This document shows, one piece after another, positions 37,401-54,790 of a stretch of DNA of 64,000 nt. The notes beneath the pieces were generated by a model. That model had not been told where the DNA came from, did not search any database, and saw only the letters and a program-made list of their open reading frames with translations. The stretch is from Puffinus mauretanicus (lineage: Eukaryota; Chordata; Aves; Procellariiformes; Procellariidae): positions 80,774 through 144,773 of the forward strand of contig JAJKFH010001031.1 of NCBI GenBank assembly GCA_023333565.1, given 5' to 3'. Numbering within the stretch: the stretch's first letter is position 1; the number at the start of each line of letters is the position of its first letter. Both the position numbers and the translations under genes were made by a program.

Positions 37401-40400
37401 GAGGTGATGGGGGGGTCATAGCTGTGGACCTGGAAGAAGCAATGCCTGAAGAAAGGACCAGAAGTTTACCTGGTCTGGAGCTCAACACAGTTATGGGAAG
37501 AGCATATATCATTAGTTATTCCCTTCTCGTACTGTTTGAAATAGGGTCCTGTTTAATGGTAAAAAAAGTATTTTGCACCCAGCAAGAAGATCCCCCTTAT
37601 CCCTCCACTGCCCAGTGAATGAACTCAGCCGGTGTTGACTCCAAACAGCCAGAGGAGTTTCATGATTAATTGTTTTGCACCCTCCATGTCTGGGGAGCTG
37701 TGCCCCAGTTGCACATGCTCTCTCTGGCCCTGGTACAATGTAACTCAGGTGTCCTGAGCAAATCAGTCAGCACATCTCTGCAGGTGCAAAGCTTTCTCTC
37801 CAGTTTTGGAGGAAAATACTGGTTTTAGCCACAAGGCATGCATACAGCAAAATGTAACCATAGAAAAACACCTTACAGCTTTCATTCCTGAATCAATCTG
37901 TCTTTTGCAGTCCCTGAGAAAGGAGTTGCTCATAACTTCTCATAAGATTACAAAGCAGATGATAGATCTTATTATCCCATCTCCCCTGCCACTAATTTGA
38001 ACATTAATGAATCAAATCTGTTGAGAGAATATGCAGTGGATGAGTATCTTCATAACTGTTATTTGGAGAGTATCTCAACTCCCTCATAGGCACTGCTTTG
38101 TTCCCTTGATGAAATGACTCTTTCGTGAGGCACAGGATGATGCCCGCAGAACAAGCAGCTGTATAATTAGTGTTCATGGAACAAGGTGTTTGCCAGTTCC
38201 TGAGCCTGTTGCTGTTTACTGAGGTGTGCACGCTCTCTCCCCATAATGTTGTTCTCTTTCTAAACCCGTTGTAATTCAGTAAATGCTGCTTCATGCAGTA
38301 TCTCAGGAGGACTGTTGCATACATTGTTCCTTCTCAGACAGCAGTGAGGGAGAAAGCACCTAGGAGTTGCTTCAGGCAAGATGACTCGCATCCATTTGGT
38401 CCCAAACTTATTAACCATAACATGTGTCTAGCTTAGTGTTTGGCATCAACTTCTTGCAAAGCAGTAACTTCGAACAGTCTTTCCTCTGAATTTATTGTTC
38501 TTTCTACTGGCTATACAACTTGGGTACTCTCCCCTCCTCTCACCATAAGCTTAATTTTCTGTATGCTTCCACACGTTTTGTTTCCTGATGTTTCCAAAGT
38601 TGGTTTTGAGCTTTTTCCCAAGGCTGCTGCTGAGCGTGACTTTCCCTCCACTTGAAGATGCTTCTTTTCCTTTGTCCCAGATCAAAGTGAACCGTTCAAT
38701 TAATGCAAATGGGAGAGAACCCCAGGCTGCTGCTGGAAAGGGTTTAGGCTGCAGAGGGCCTGAAAGCTGCCCAAGAGACTGATTTACGGAGGCCAGCTTA
38801 GCTTAAGAAATTAGTGAAGCAGAGGATATGACCCAATTAAAAATCATAAGAGGGACACAGTGACTACAAGAAGGTAAGACAGATTAAAAGCAGAAAAACA
38901 AAACAAAAAAACCAAACCCCAAAAAAAACACAACAAAAGAACAGTCACAGATGGGGGAAGCAAGAAAAGATTAGGGGACAGAATCGTTATTCCCAAAGTT
39001 TTCTCCCATCAGTTCTAGCAAAGAAGTCCTAACAGCTAAGTCTGTTTCTCAAGTAGGAATGAATGTATGTCAGTCCAATGCAAATTCCAGGTGTTCTTTC
39101 CCTTGTTTCTTCAGCACAGAATACAATACAGTCTGTTTTATTTTTCCCTTTCGTCAGTTCTTCTCCTCAGTGATGAGACTGTGCACTGAGTTCATCACTA
39201 TGAAAAGTCTCAGTTATCTGCCGGTAATTTATGGGGAACAGTGATATAAGAATACAGAGTTTCTCTGAGTCTGAATTAGACCTGTGCTTGCAAAGCTGGA
39301 GCAAGTCCTCCAGTACCTAGTAAATATTGTCAAGCATGGCAAGGCCTGTGCAGGAGAAGAAATTCTGCTAGCAGACTCATGTGACAAATATTTCCATGCA
39401 TTGTGTTGATAGGGTAAAATAACCCGGTAAGCCTGAGTCTAATGAAGTCCAACAAAGTCTGTAGTCATTAATATGTATAGACTTGGGCATCTCTCTTGGT
39501 CAGAGACCCTGTGTCTGCTTTGTTTCTTTCTGTACAAAGACATGTTTGGGGACCAGTCTAACTGTCCTCGGGATAGCTCTAAAGTGGGTTTTGATGCAGT
39601 GCTTTGTGTGGGACTGAATTGTGTTTGAAAACATTTGTTCCAACCACAAATGGCCATGTATATTTAATGTCTTGGTATGGCTTTTTAAAGTACTCTAAAG
39701 TAGCTGCAAAATAACACTCACCGCATTGTTTTCCACTTAGGTGACCTTTTCTTGTTTTTTGCGAAGCACATATAAGTGTGAACAGCCTGTCTGACTGCTG
39801 AAATGGCAGGAAACCAGAGTCTCTCATCACTGGCCTTCTCAAAGCTGCTTACTCTCTTTCTGCCCCTCTCAATCAGTATTGCTCTTCTAGAAGCAGCCGT
39901 GTTTCCTTAGGCACCGTATGTCTAACCAGAAACACCATCACCAAGGAGCAAAAGAGCGGGAAAACAAAGTTCTAATTCTTAAAAATAGGTGTGTTTTGTG
40001 CAAGTGAGTGTTGGAGGATTTCCTTCATACATTTTACTTATCAAATGGGTATTACTTGGAACCCTGACCATGAGTCCCTGTCACCATTTAACAGATGACT
40101 GAAAGCTGTCCGTGTCTGTTAGAGTCAGAAGTTTGCTGATTCTTCCACAATTCTCAAATCTGTCATTTAAGGCCAACAGCAATAAGTACTTAAGTAAGAA
40201 AAAATCAGCAAGCTTGTGGTGGCAGTATCTCTGCCACGAGAATCTGAAGATATAAACCAGATAAGGGAGAGGTAATATTTTTTTATTTACTCAGGTTGAT
40301 TTATCTAAAAAAAGAGACAGGACTTTCAGCACAGCAGCCCTCCTGGAAGTCTAAAATAGAAGCAGGAGCTTTTAAAGCAAATGCAGACTTTGATAGGAGA

Positions 40401-42917
40401 AACCTCACAGTTCTCTGTGAAGGTCACTGCTTCTCTTTCACTGGAGGAAGTGCCCTGCTCTACTTGAAATGAGAGCTAAAATTAGCTCAGCCCCATCTCA
40501 AAAGTCGAGTAATCCATTTTGTGGGCTGAGCTATCACATCCTGTTGCTAAACTTGTATTTGCAATATTTTACTTCCTTTCTGAAGGCTTGCTTTTTGCCA
40601 GGCACCACACCTTCTCTTGGCATCGCAGAGCCGCAATAACTACTTGTGTTCACATTTTTACCTTGTCGTAAGTTCAGTTGAGGGTTTTCTTTCTGCATTA
40701 CTTTGCATTTGCTGTGCGCTGTGACTATGAACTTTAGATATGAAATTGTGATGTACTTGTTACACAATAAATTTGCCACAGTTGATCTGAGCTAATAGCA
40801 ACTGCTCAACTGCTCCACGTTAAGTAATACAGAACATTAAAGGCTGACTGAGAACCCACAACCCAAACCTGCTTAAAATGTCAATTTGAAATAGACCTAA
40901 AAATTAGATAGCACTAAAGTTTCTCAAAACACCCCCTGTGCTGGACAAAATGCCTGGGTCAGTTTGTAGCTGTGGAACTGAGTTCTCATTTTCGTTTTCG
41001 GTACTCCTGACTTTCTCTTCTTAATGCAGGTGTACAGAAAAGCATCTGCTACGGTGCTGGGAGGCACATATATTTTTATGTATTATTTTTATGTATACAG
41101 TCCCCAGCGGGTGTCCAGTCTGTGGAGTCAGTGACTGCACCCAGACAGATTCTCCATGTTTTGAGGGCAATATTTACCCTTCTGGCTAGTGGATTTAGTC
41201 ATTTTGCCAGCAGCTTTTCAATCATAGTTCTGGCTTTGTTTGCACTTGTCAGATACCTTCCCCTGGGTTTTTCCTTTGTACTGATGAGGAGCTTTATTCA
41301 AGGTACTGGCTTCCCTAGTTAAAAAAGCAGATGTCCAATAACTGCTTGAGGTCTTTGGCCATTGATGGACCGCGCTGCTAAGCTCAGGAAGAAGAAAGTA
41401 CTGCACTGGCCTACCTACCTTCCCTGGGTGGCTGATGCTAATAGCTTCAATCAGAAAAGGATGCTAGAATGAAAAGATCAAAGCGAGTTGCTGGAAAAAA
41501 ATCTAGTGGAGATTTTCACTTTCACACCTATTTATTTAGGGCATGCTTTTTGTTCATCTTTTCTTTTATCCATCCTGTCTTAACCACCACCTGCTCTCAT
41601 TTCTATTCTTAGAGGCCAGCAGACCGGATTTTATATGTCTCCATTTCCTAGATACCTTAACTTTCATCAGAGGCCATTTTTTGTATGTGACTTTTTTTTT
41701 TTGGTACACTGACTTTGCTAATGACATGCTTCAACTCTTCAGATTAGCAGTCAGGACAAGTGTAACTCCAATAAACTAAATGTAGTGCCAGTTACTTTTA
41801 AATATTTACATAAATATAAAAAGTACTTTTACCTGGAAAAGCTGTAGTGATCTATGCATAAAACAAAATGGAGGTAAGAAACACCTAGAAAAACTTCTAA
41901 CGTATGCAAGACAGCAAACAGCTTATTGAAAAGCATCGTTCACAGAAGCTTTCCCCAGAATCTCTGAACATGTGTCATGTCATGTCTGATGAACAACGAG
42001 TTTGATGGTAACATATGGTTCTAACTCTCCTTTCTACATGGTTTTGTTCAAGCCTGTTGCTTTGATATTAGAGTGGTGAATAGAAGAAATCTAGGAAAGG
42101 TAATAAATGTTAACCGGGTTTAATCTAATCCCAATGGGCAAAAGAGCACAGGATACCCTTCCTTTTCAGATGATGTGGTTGCTTCACTTGGCTCTGATAA
42201 TGGCAGCTTTCAGCCCACTTTTCCTTCCTGAGCAGGCTATCTCTTCTGTTCTGTTCAGGATTGCTTCTGGCACATCTTGCTTTGATAGCAAAGAGCCTCT
42301 GCAGTACCTGCAGTGCTGAAAGGAAGCACTGGCTTGTATCTAATTACCCAGTAACTCAGTTTTCTGTAGACCATCAACTTTTCTACCTTCAACTCTAACT
42401 TCCCAGAGTTTCTCTATAGCTAGGCATGCATAAGATGTACATCACTGTCTTGCTGAGTTTGAACATTATATGCAACTGTTGAGGATTAGGAATAATGACT
42501 TGTACTCCTGTCTGCTGTAACATCTAGTCCTTTGTAGCTGTTTTGTTCTACAAGCATAGTTAATTGCAGAAAATAAGGTAACAAATGCTTTCAATCTCCT
42601 AAATACTCATTTTCCTCTTTTGTGCTTCGTGTTTATAATATGCAGTCAGAAGTAGCCTGTACGTGTCTAGTTACTGGCAATATGTGCATGAAAAACAGAT
42701 ATGGTTGCTCTTGACAGAAAGGAGTGTCATGGAGACAGGTAACCTCTGACATGGGCTCTTACCCCATATATCTTATAACTCTGTTCCTGTGTTGTCTGTG
42801 TTATCTGAGCACCAGTAACACTGACTTCTGCTCTGCGGATTCAGGAAACTGCTTTCCTACCCATAGAAAGAAAATAAGTGCTCAGCCTGATCGGTAGGAA
42901 ACTGTCTCCTGTCCAGG

Positions 42918-42983
42918 AGTTGAAGACTGTAGTGGAAAGGGGAAGGGAGTAGTTGAAGACTGAACGTGGAAAGGGGAAGGGAG
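42918..42983. repeat. Tandem duplication, 33-bp unit x2
   Basis: Adjacent units at 42918-42950 and 42951-42983 share AGTTGAAGACTG followed by GTGGAAAGGGGAAGGGAG, with a few differences in the middle. The units are purine-rich on the + strand. This looks like a recent local duplication, probably length-variable between individuals. Confidence 0.8.
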
Positions 42984-44502
42984 AGCAGGAAGGGAAACAA
43001 ACTGACTGAAGTAGTGAGCTCTTTGTTCTGTTTAGAGGATTTTGACTACCCTTTGGCATTATTTCCTTTAACAAGGAGGTTTTATGTTTAAGATATTTGG
43101 GCATTGAGAAGGGCTAAAAAAAAAAAAGCAAAAGAATCTAGACAGTTCTTTTAGGGCACAAAACACTACTCCGATTGTTCCTCAGGTTTGAAGCCAAGTG
43201 TCTCTAATACTGGGCATGATGCTTTACCATCACTCAGATCTTTGTTCCTTCTGCATGATTGATGCAGTTGCGTAACAGGCCTAGCGGTCTTTTATATGGG
43301 AGGCAGGCTAATTCTGGGTATAATCGTTATATCACTGGCATGCGGTATCTTAAATCCTGGCCTCAGGAAGTTCCAAGCGCCTTCAAGAGTGTACTGAAAA
43401 TCACCAGTGCTTCAGCAGAAGCAGCAGCAGCAGCATCTGGAGAAAGCTGCTGCTGGCAGAAAGGGTGGCCAGGGTGCCAGGATGTCTCACTAAATACCTT
43501 TTGGACAGATACTCTTTGGCTAATGAGCACTTAGGAGCATTCACATTGCAGGCAGAGGCAGAGTGGGGGTGATTCCTACAGGACACTGCATGAAGTATTT
43601 GCATTTGTTTGTGGTCATTAGGTTAAATTGTTTCTTATGGACGGGTAATACAGTTGGCACTCTTGGTTCTCCCCAGTGCATTGCAAGGGGGACAAATAGA
43701 GGCTGTAGAGAATTTCATCGAAGGACATGATGTATCTGATGGTATTGTCTAATGGATGTGCAAACACATCCTCAACAATTAACCTTGCAAAGTTCAAAAT
43801 AATTTTGATCAACCTTTAGAGGTAAAGGCAAAGGCTTTAGAGTCTTTATTTTTGCAGTCCTGTTAACTTTGAGGTTAGTATAGCCTTTGTTTTGGGCTAG
43901 GATGTGCAAGTCAAGCTGTGAAAAAAACAAAATGAGAAAAACACCACAATGTGCAAACCTGTGGTCTGACTTCACTCGTAGAAGAAGGTGCTGTATGAAG
44001 GTGTTACTGCACTTCCTGAGTGCAGGGGCTAGTGCCTGAAGTCAAGCTGTGAGACATCACTCAACTTAGTGAGGGATAAGAGAAAGCTGAGTCTCTTTGA
44101 CTGTCTTCACTTGACACTTGGAGCTACGTTATTTCCCATACTCGATCTTTGCACTGGGGGACACCTTTCAGAGCCAGCCAGCCATCCTGACCATGTAGTT
44201 TCTCATTAAACTCCAGGCAATAAAAGAGTTTTGTGTCTTTGGGGACCTAATACACATAACCACTACAACTGCAGCCCTGCCTTCCTGCCAGCCTGAAGGA
44301 ACCCACACCGAAACAGCAGGGTGGGAACAGACCTTGGCACTACCCCAGAAGGAACCAAAAACTGGCACAGCCTATGTGACCACTGGGCTAAGCACCCTCT
44401 TTTCTGGAGATTTTTCTGGGAAAACATATGATTACCTTAAGCTTTTGGTAGTCTGCCTGCTTTTTAATTAGTAGATCACTTCAAATCACTGCGAAAGAAT
44501 TC

Positions 44503-44539
44503 AGCTCTTTGGAAATTTTGCCAAGCTCTTTGGAAATTT
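44503..44539. repeat. Short tandem duplication, 21-bp period
   Basis: The motif AGCTCTTTGGAAATTT occurs at 44503 and again at 44524, separated by five bases. It is a small duplication with no apparent function. Confidence 0.75.
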
Positions 44540-47500
44540 CAAACAAAGGAAATGAAAATACATGAATTATAGCAGAAACAAGTGCTTTGCTAGCTATGCA
44601 GTGAGTTAGGGAGGACAAACGGTATCTCACCTGTGTGTGACGATGATCTGTGATAATAAAATCCTGCAAGGGAAGGGGCACACTTGGCATGGCAGCATCA
44701 GAGAAAATGTTTAGTTCTGTATCTAGTTCAGCTTTTATGTGTTTTATACTTTATTTGGTGAGGCTGCCTATGCTAGATAACCTACAGGCTGTGAAATGAG
44801 TACTTTACTGGAAGAACAACAGCAAGTGCCCCGGAGAACAGGGAAAGCATGGAACACAAAAGCAGGGCACGTACAGACCCATATGGGGTGGTGGCAAAAG
44901 GTTGGTGTGGAGCTGGTGGGGTAGAAAAGGTTAAACTAGAAGAATGAAATGAGGGGGATAAGCTAGGGAAGAAGTCAAGAGGAGAAATGAGACTTAGTCA
45001 ATCACTAAAATACAGTAGGATTAGCAATAGTTTCTCCAGACATAACTACCCTTCTCCTCTGACAAGTCGCAAAGGATCGTGAAGCACCTTGTGTAAAAGC
45101 CACAGTTTTAATAACATAGTTTCTATAGGGTGATGTTCTAGAAATAAGCTGCGTAATTTTTATCACCCGTGTATGTTGGTATGTATTCCAGTGACGATGC
45201 TATTTGTGGGGCTTATTAGTTAGTCCCATCTTTAAGTAGAATACACTCCTTTCAGACAAACTGTCATAGCTTTATTTCAGCAGCTGAGGGCACTCCATGA
45301 CCGGCTAAGTGGAAAACACCGTCCTGCCGACAGCTAACTTGAGTCAGGAGAGCAGATGTTTTGATAGCAGAAAGCAAGTGATGAGGCCAGCCGGGTAAAA
45401 GGCCAGCTCTGCCTGCCACACCAGCATGGGCTGCCACCTGAGCCCAGTATGGACTGGAGGGCTATCGGTGTGTGTGACTGTAGGAGCATAGTGAATTGGC
45501 TCAGGTTGGCATACTGGTGATGGAAAAGCATATTAGTGGCACCGTAGGAAGGAAGTTCAGTTGTGAGACAGTCTGGAGCCCAGGTAGATGGTGTTGATAC
45601 TGATTTCACATAAGGACTTGGTTGTCCTGGCAAATTCACGGCCATGAACACAATGCCAAGGCTCTTTTTCCCAATGCTAGGGTAAGAACGAGTGGTTCCT
45701 GCCAAGACCTTCTTCCCACAAGCCTGTAATTAGGCCACTTATGACTCTGTCAAATTCCCATTCCTCATCTGACCCAGGCATTTATCCAGGCCCAGGCTTC
45801 CTAGACCCTCGATAATCAGGCTTTTATGAAAAAGCTGTACACTTTTGTCAAAATGAAGCTGTAGAGATAAGGGATTACTTTTTCTCTGGAGCCAGAGACA
45901 GAAGGCATGTCTGAAGCCTGAGTTCAGGCTATGTTTGCCCTGTTTCTTGGCAGGGTAACTGCAGTGCTGCATACTGATCTGGCTACAGAGCTGCTGCTCT
46001 CTTAGCTAGCTTGCAAATCAGCTTCTTGTGCAGGCTGCAGGTACACTTGAGGACTCTGTTGATGTAACTTGGAAGAAAAAGAGAGATTACAGTGTGCTAG
46101 CTAGGAGGGTTTTCATCTTGCAAGATATGAAAGGGTCAGTTTCAAGCCTTTGCATTAATGTTATTTTATCCAAGAGAACAGCTTTAGAAGGAAAAAGTGA
46201 AATATATTAATTGCAAAATATCCAGTAGCTCTCCACGGAAGCTAAGAAATTTAAGTAACGTAAGTGTAAGAAATGTAAGTGCCAGCACATAAGCTTTTAA
46301 GAGGCCTCTGGAGCACTTAAGTATTGAACTTAGTACCTACAGCTGAAGTTACCTGATGAGCTGTGCATATTTGGCCTTAGAAGGCAGGGCAGAACTTGCA
46401 AGAGGGTGGAAAGACTGGAGAAGAGGAAAGATGAAGGAGCAAATTCAGAGGCAGAAATGCAGAAACACAATTCATCATTGGGGTTAAGAATGTCAAAAAT
46501 TCTTACTCTCGCACCAGCTTTTTCTTTGTAAAACCTCGCAATGAATAGTATGGTAAACTTGGCACCTTGAGATAAGTGTTAGGTAAATGCTACCTGTGCC
46601 AAAGTGGAAGAAGCAATCTTAGAGTAACTGAACAGGCTGCACGGGACAGCTTGACAGCCTCATGGCTTTCTGTAACTCAGAAGGAACACAGCTTAAAGAC
46701 TTTGCTTCAGCAAAGTATGTGAGAATAAATAGTCCTAGTCTTGCTTAGCAGAACACTTTGTATATTCAGCTTTAACCATGTGCTTGTGTCCTCTTAAAGT
46801 CAAGCTTAACAATCTCCCCTAAGCCTTTACCAGACAAAGTCTGTTTTTCTCAATTTGCTTTTTGCCATGTGCAGTACCACTTCTTTCCAGTGGAGGGGAA
46901 ACGCGTACGTCTATCCTGCCTATTTTCCCCTTTCCCCATACGCCTTTCAGCACAACTGAGCAAAGCAACTTACTGACAGAAAACAAAGCATCAAGAAATC
47001 ACGTTCACATTAAGTAACTTATTTTGCAATAACGGATACAAACTTGGAGGAAGTTAAATTGCGTGAGGGAAACAATATTTGCCCCGGAAGCTAATGCTTG
47101 TAAAGCTAAAGCGTGAGTTGGCACAGGACTGAGTACAGTCTGTGTATTCCAATTTATCCCTCTTCTTGTTTTTACCTCTATCCCTGTGGTTAATCCCTAG
47201 TAACACTAACATAACTTGACTAGATTTTGCAGAGTGAGGTAGGAATTAGGACACCCGCATGCAGGAGCGCATGTCCAGTAAAAAACTGCGGATGGGTAGA
47301 AGTAGAGTGTACACAATCCATTTGACGCTTGAGCACTGTTACCTTCATAATGCAATATCTATATAGGGAAACTTAAATGTTTTTCTGCACTTTTGCTGTT
47401 TTGGGCAGGGGGGTTCTGATAAAGCATGCATCCTAATGTTGACACTGTAAAATAAGTATATTTTGCTGTTATTTTAAGATCTGAAATGAGGGATGTTCAG

Positions 47501-48029
47501 AGACAAACACTGAAATAATTGATGCAGTTACATGCTCTGAGAGCCATTTGTATTAAATCAACTAGACATTGATTTTTACCAGCAATGAAAGCGAGTAGAA
47601 GTATTCTTAGTGTGCGCCAACAAGCAAATAATACTTCAGAAATGTGTAACAAACCAAGGAAGTAATGAACTTCAGCACTTTTGCATCTTCAGAATGGGAG
47701 AAATGCAAAACTATTTCACATTTCAAAACTTTTCTCCCATACACACACTTCACACTTCAACAATCATCTGTACTCAAACATCTAGATCAGAGGTCCTGGA
47801 CTACAGTTTCCTTCAGGGGTCTTCAAAATTAATCTATGTGCATTTGGGATGTTTAAGGAAATACTTCTGCTTGTGAAAAGAAGATTTTAGAGCTGACTGT
47901 TGTCAGACAGCTCTGGGGGACTGTCACTAGGCACGGGTTCACCATCCAAAAGGAGGGACAGGGTACCTCCTTGGCGCTAGGGCATGTGCCCTAATGACTT
48001 GCACTGTCTGAGCACGTCCCTGGGCCTCA

Positions 48030-48095
48030 GAGATAAAAAAACAGGCCCTGGCTCTCTGCTGGCTGAGATAAAAAACAGGCCCTGGCTCTCTGCTG
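48030..48095. repeat. Tandem duplication upstream of PLK2, 35-bp period
   Basis: Units starting at 48030 and 48065 share GAGAT, an A run, then CAGGCCCTGGCTCTCTGCTG. They differ by one base in the length of the A run and in the junction. The pair lies about 0.45-0.5 kb upstream of the likely PLK2 start site, in the proximal promoter. Confidence 0.85.
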
Positions 48096-48516
48096 TGGTG
48101 GAGTTGCTTAGGCATAGGTAGGAAAAACTCCTTCCCTTCCTCATGCGCAGCAACAGACACTTGTTAGGGGTCTGCTCATACGGGCCACAGCACTGATCGT
48201 CTATCAGAAACTCCTGCTGCCCCAGAAGCAGCAATACTCAAGTCGGGAAAACACACCTTGTGCTGAGGCCCCCCCCGCCGCGCTCCCAACCGGGGGGCGG
48301 CGGTGGGCAGAGCAGGCCCCGCAGCGGGAGCGCCTTGCGGGGCGACCCCAAAGCACCGCCCCGGCTGCCCCAGGACGCGCGCGGCGGGCAGGGCAGGGCG
48401 GCTCGCTCCGGCCCAGCTGCCCTCGGGCCGCCCCGGGGCCGGGCCAAGCCGGGCGGGCGGAGCGGGGCCCCGGCGGGGGCCGTCCAGCAGCGCCGGGGCG
48501 GAGCCTCCGCCCGCAA

Positions 48517-48522
48517 TATAAG
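48517..48522 (+). promoter_or_regulatory. TATA-like box of PLK2
   Basis: TATAAG occurs in an otherwise GC-rich setting, with a GC box about 15 bases upstream. Transcription would be expected to start some 25-32 bases downstream, near 48545-48555. That gives a 5' leader of about 120-130 bases with no upstream ATG. The start site itself is inferred. Confidence 0.65.
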
Positions 48523-48585
48523 GGACGAGCCGGGCCGCTGCTCGGCGTCGGGAGCGCGTCGGCGGCGGGGCTGGGAGGGAAGGGA

Positions 48586-48620
48586 AGGCGAGGCGAGGCG
48601 AGGCGAGGCGAGGCGAGGCA

Positions 48621-48648
<28 letters not shown>
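48586..48648 (+). repeat. Compound GC-rich microsatellite in the PLK2 leader
   Basis: Six AGGCG pentamers (48586-48615) are followed by one AGGCA (48616-48620) and then seven AGGC tetramers (48621-48648). The tract ends 25 bases before the ATG and makes up about half of the predicted 5' untranslated region. Such arrays mutate quickly by slippage. It is purine-rich in the transcript (GGC/GGA-type), so structure affecting translation is possible. Confidence 0.9.
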
Positions 48649-48652
<4 letters not shown>

Positions 48653-48673
48653 CGGAGCCGGTGAGCCGCGGTG

Positions 48674-54167
<5,494 letters not shown>

Positions 54168-54790
54168 AGGGACTGACTCTCTTAAACCAAACGGACCTTC
54201 TTGTTCACTGTGAAATCTACAGTGGAGGTGGTGGAGCAACTAGTATGTTGATGATGGATGTGTGGTGGTACGAAAAGTTGACTGTCCTAGTGTGCTGGGC
54301 ACGCATCTATTAGACACAAGCCTAAACCTACTGTTGGACTAAAATGGTGTGACAAGGAGTTCCTCGGACCATAGTTTTCCTTGCTTCATGTGTGTGTTAA
54401 AGATATTTTTGACTTGAAGTCTGAGCAGAGTGTGACTGCTTGCTCTATAGCTCTGTAAGAGAGCGTTTCTGATGGAGTTAAACTGTGAATACGCATCTGG
54501 AAAGGGAGGGAAGGGAGAGCTCCATTGTTGTGGAATAGCTGTAATAAGCAGCTTCTGGCTGCTTAACTGTGAACTATGGCCATACTCTTTTTTTTTTTTT
54601 TTTTTTTTTCCTTCCTTATTTTTCAAAAATACCCACACTTGTGGCTGGCAAAGTGCATTCCTTGTTAATAATTTTTTTTTTTTTATTTATTACAGCCTAA
54701 AGTGAAGTATTTATTACACAACATTTTTTTTGGACTTCGGCATTTTAAATATAAATCTGTTGGCAATAAAGAGAATGGAAATCTGAAGCA
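54168..54790 (+). other. PLK2: PLK2 3' untranslated region
   Basis: The region runs from the stop codon to just past the AATAAA at 54765-54770. It contains a 22-base T tract at 54588-54609, a second T run at about 54672-54684, and two ATTTA motifs at 54685-54689 and 54709-54713. AU-rich motifs near the 3' end are typical of short-lived immediate-early mRNAs. The cleavage point near 54785-54790 is inferred from the signal position. Confidence 0.8.
54765..54770 (+). terminator. PLK2: PLK2 polyadenylation signal AATAAA
   Basis: This is a canonical hexamer about 600 bases after the stop codon. The length it implies for the 3' UTR is reasonable for this gene. Another AATAAA at 55921-55926 could serve as a rarer distal site. 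Confidence 0.8.

Larger units (their letters stand above)
30989..48239. other. Long intergenic region upstream of PLK2, no gene recognised
   Basis: About 17 kb without a supportable exon or RNA gene. It holds small tandem repeats (34371-34404, 42918-42983, 44503-44539, 48030-48095) and G-rich runs at 35031-35049. It also has an A tract near 36848 and a homeodomain-site-rich AT block near 32101-32350. No CR1 tail was seen in either orientation. Because PLK2 is an inducible gene, this flank is where distal enhancers would be expected, but no element can be assigned from sequence alone. Confidence 0.6.

Noticed and set aside
45334..45705. 123-codon minus-strand open frame
   Set aside because: No family resemblance, no splice or promoter context, and Ser/Leu/Gln-rich composition typical of chance frames.
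47980..48019. Possible p53 response element upstream of PLK2
   Set aside because: Two half-sites each have one mismatch and are separated by 20 bases, wider than the usual spacer. Too weak to call, although PLK2 is a known p53 target.
1..48239. GAPT, the adaptor gene that lies upstream of and divergent from PLK2 in human
   Set aside because: No minus-strand frame showed a membrane segment followed by the tyrosine-rich adaptor tail. It may be absent, too diverged or outside the window.
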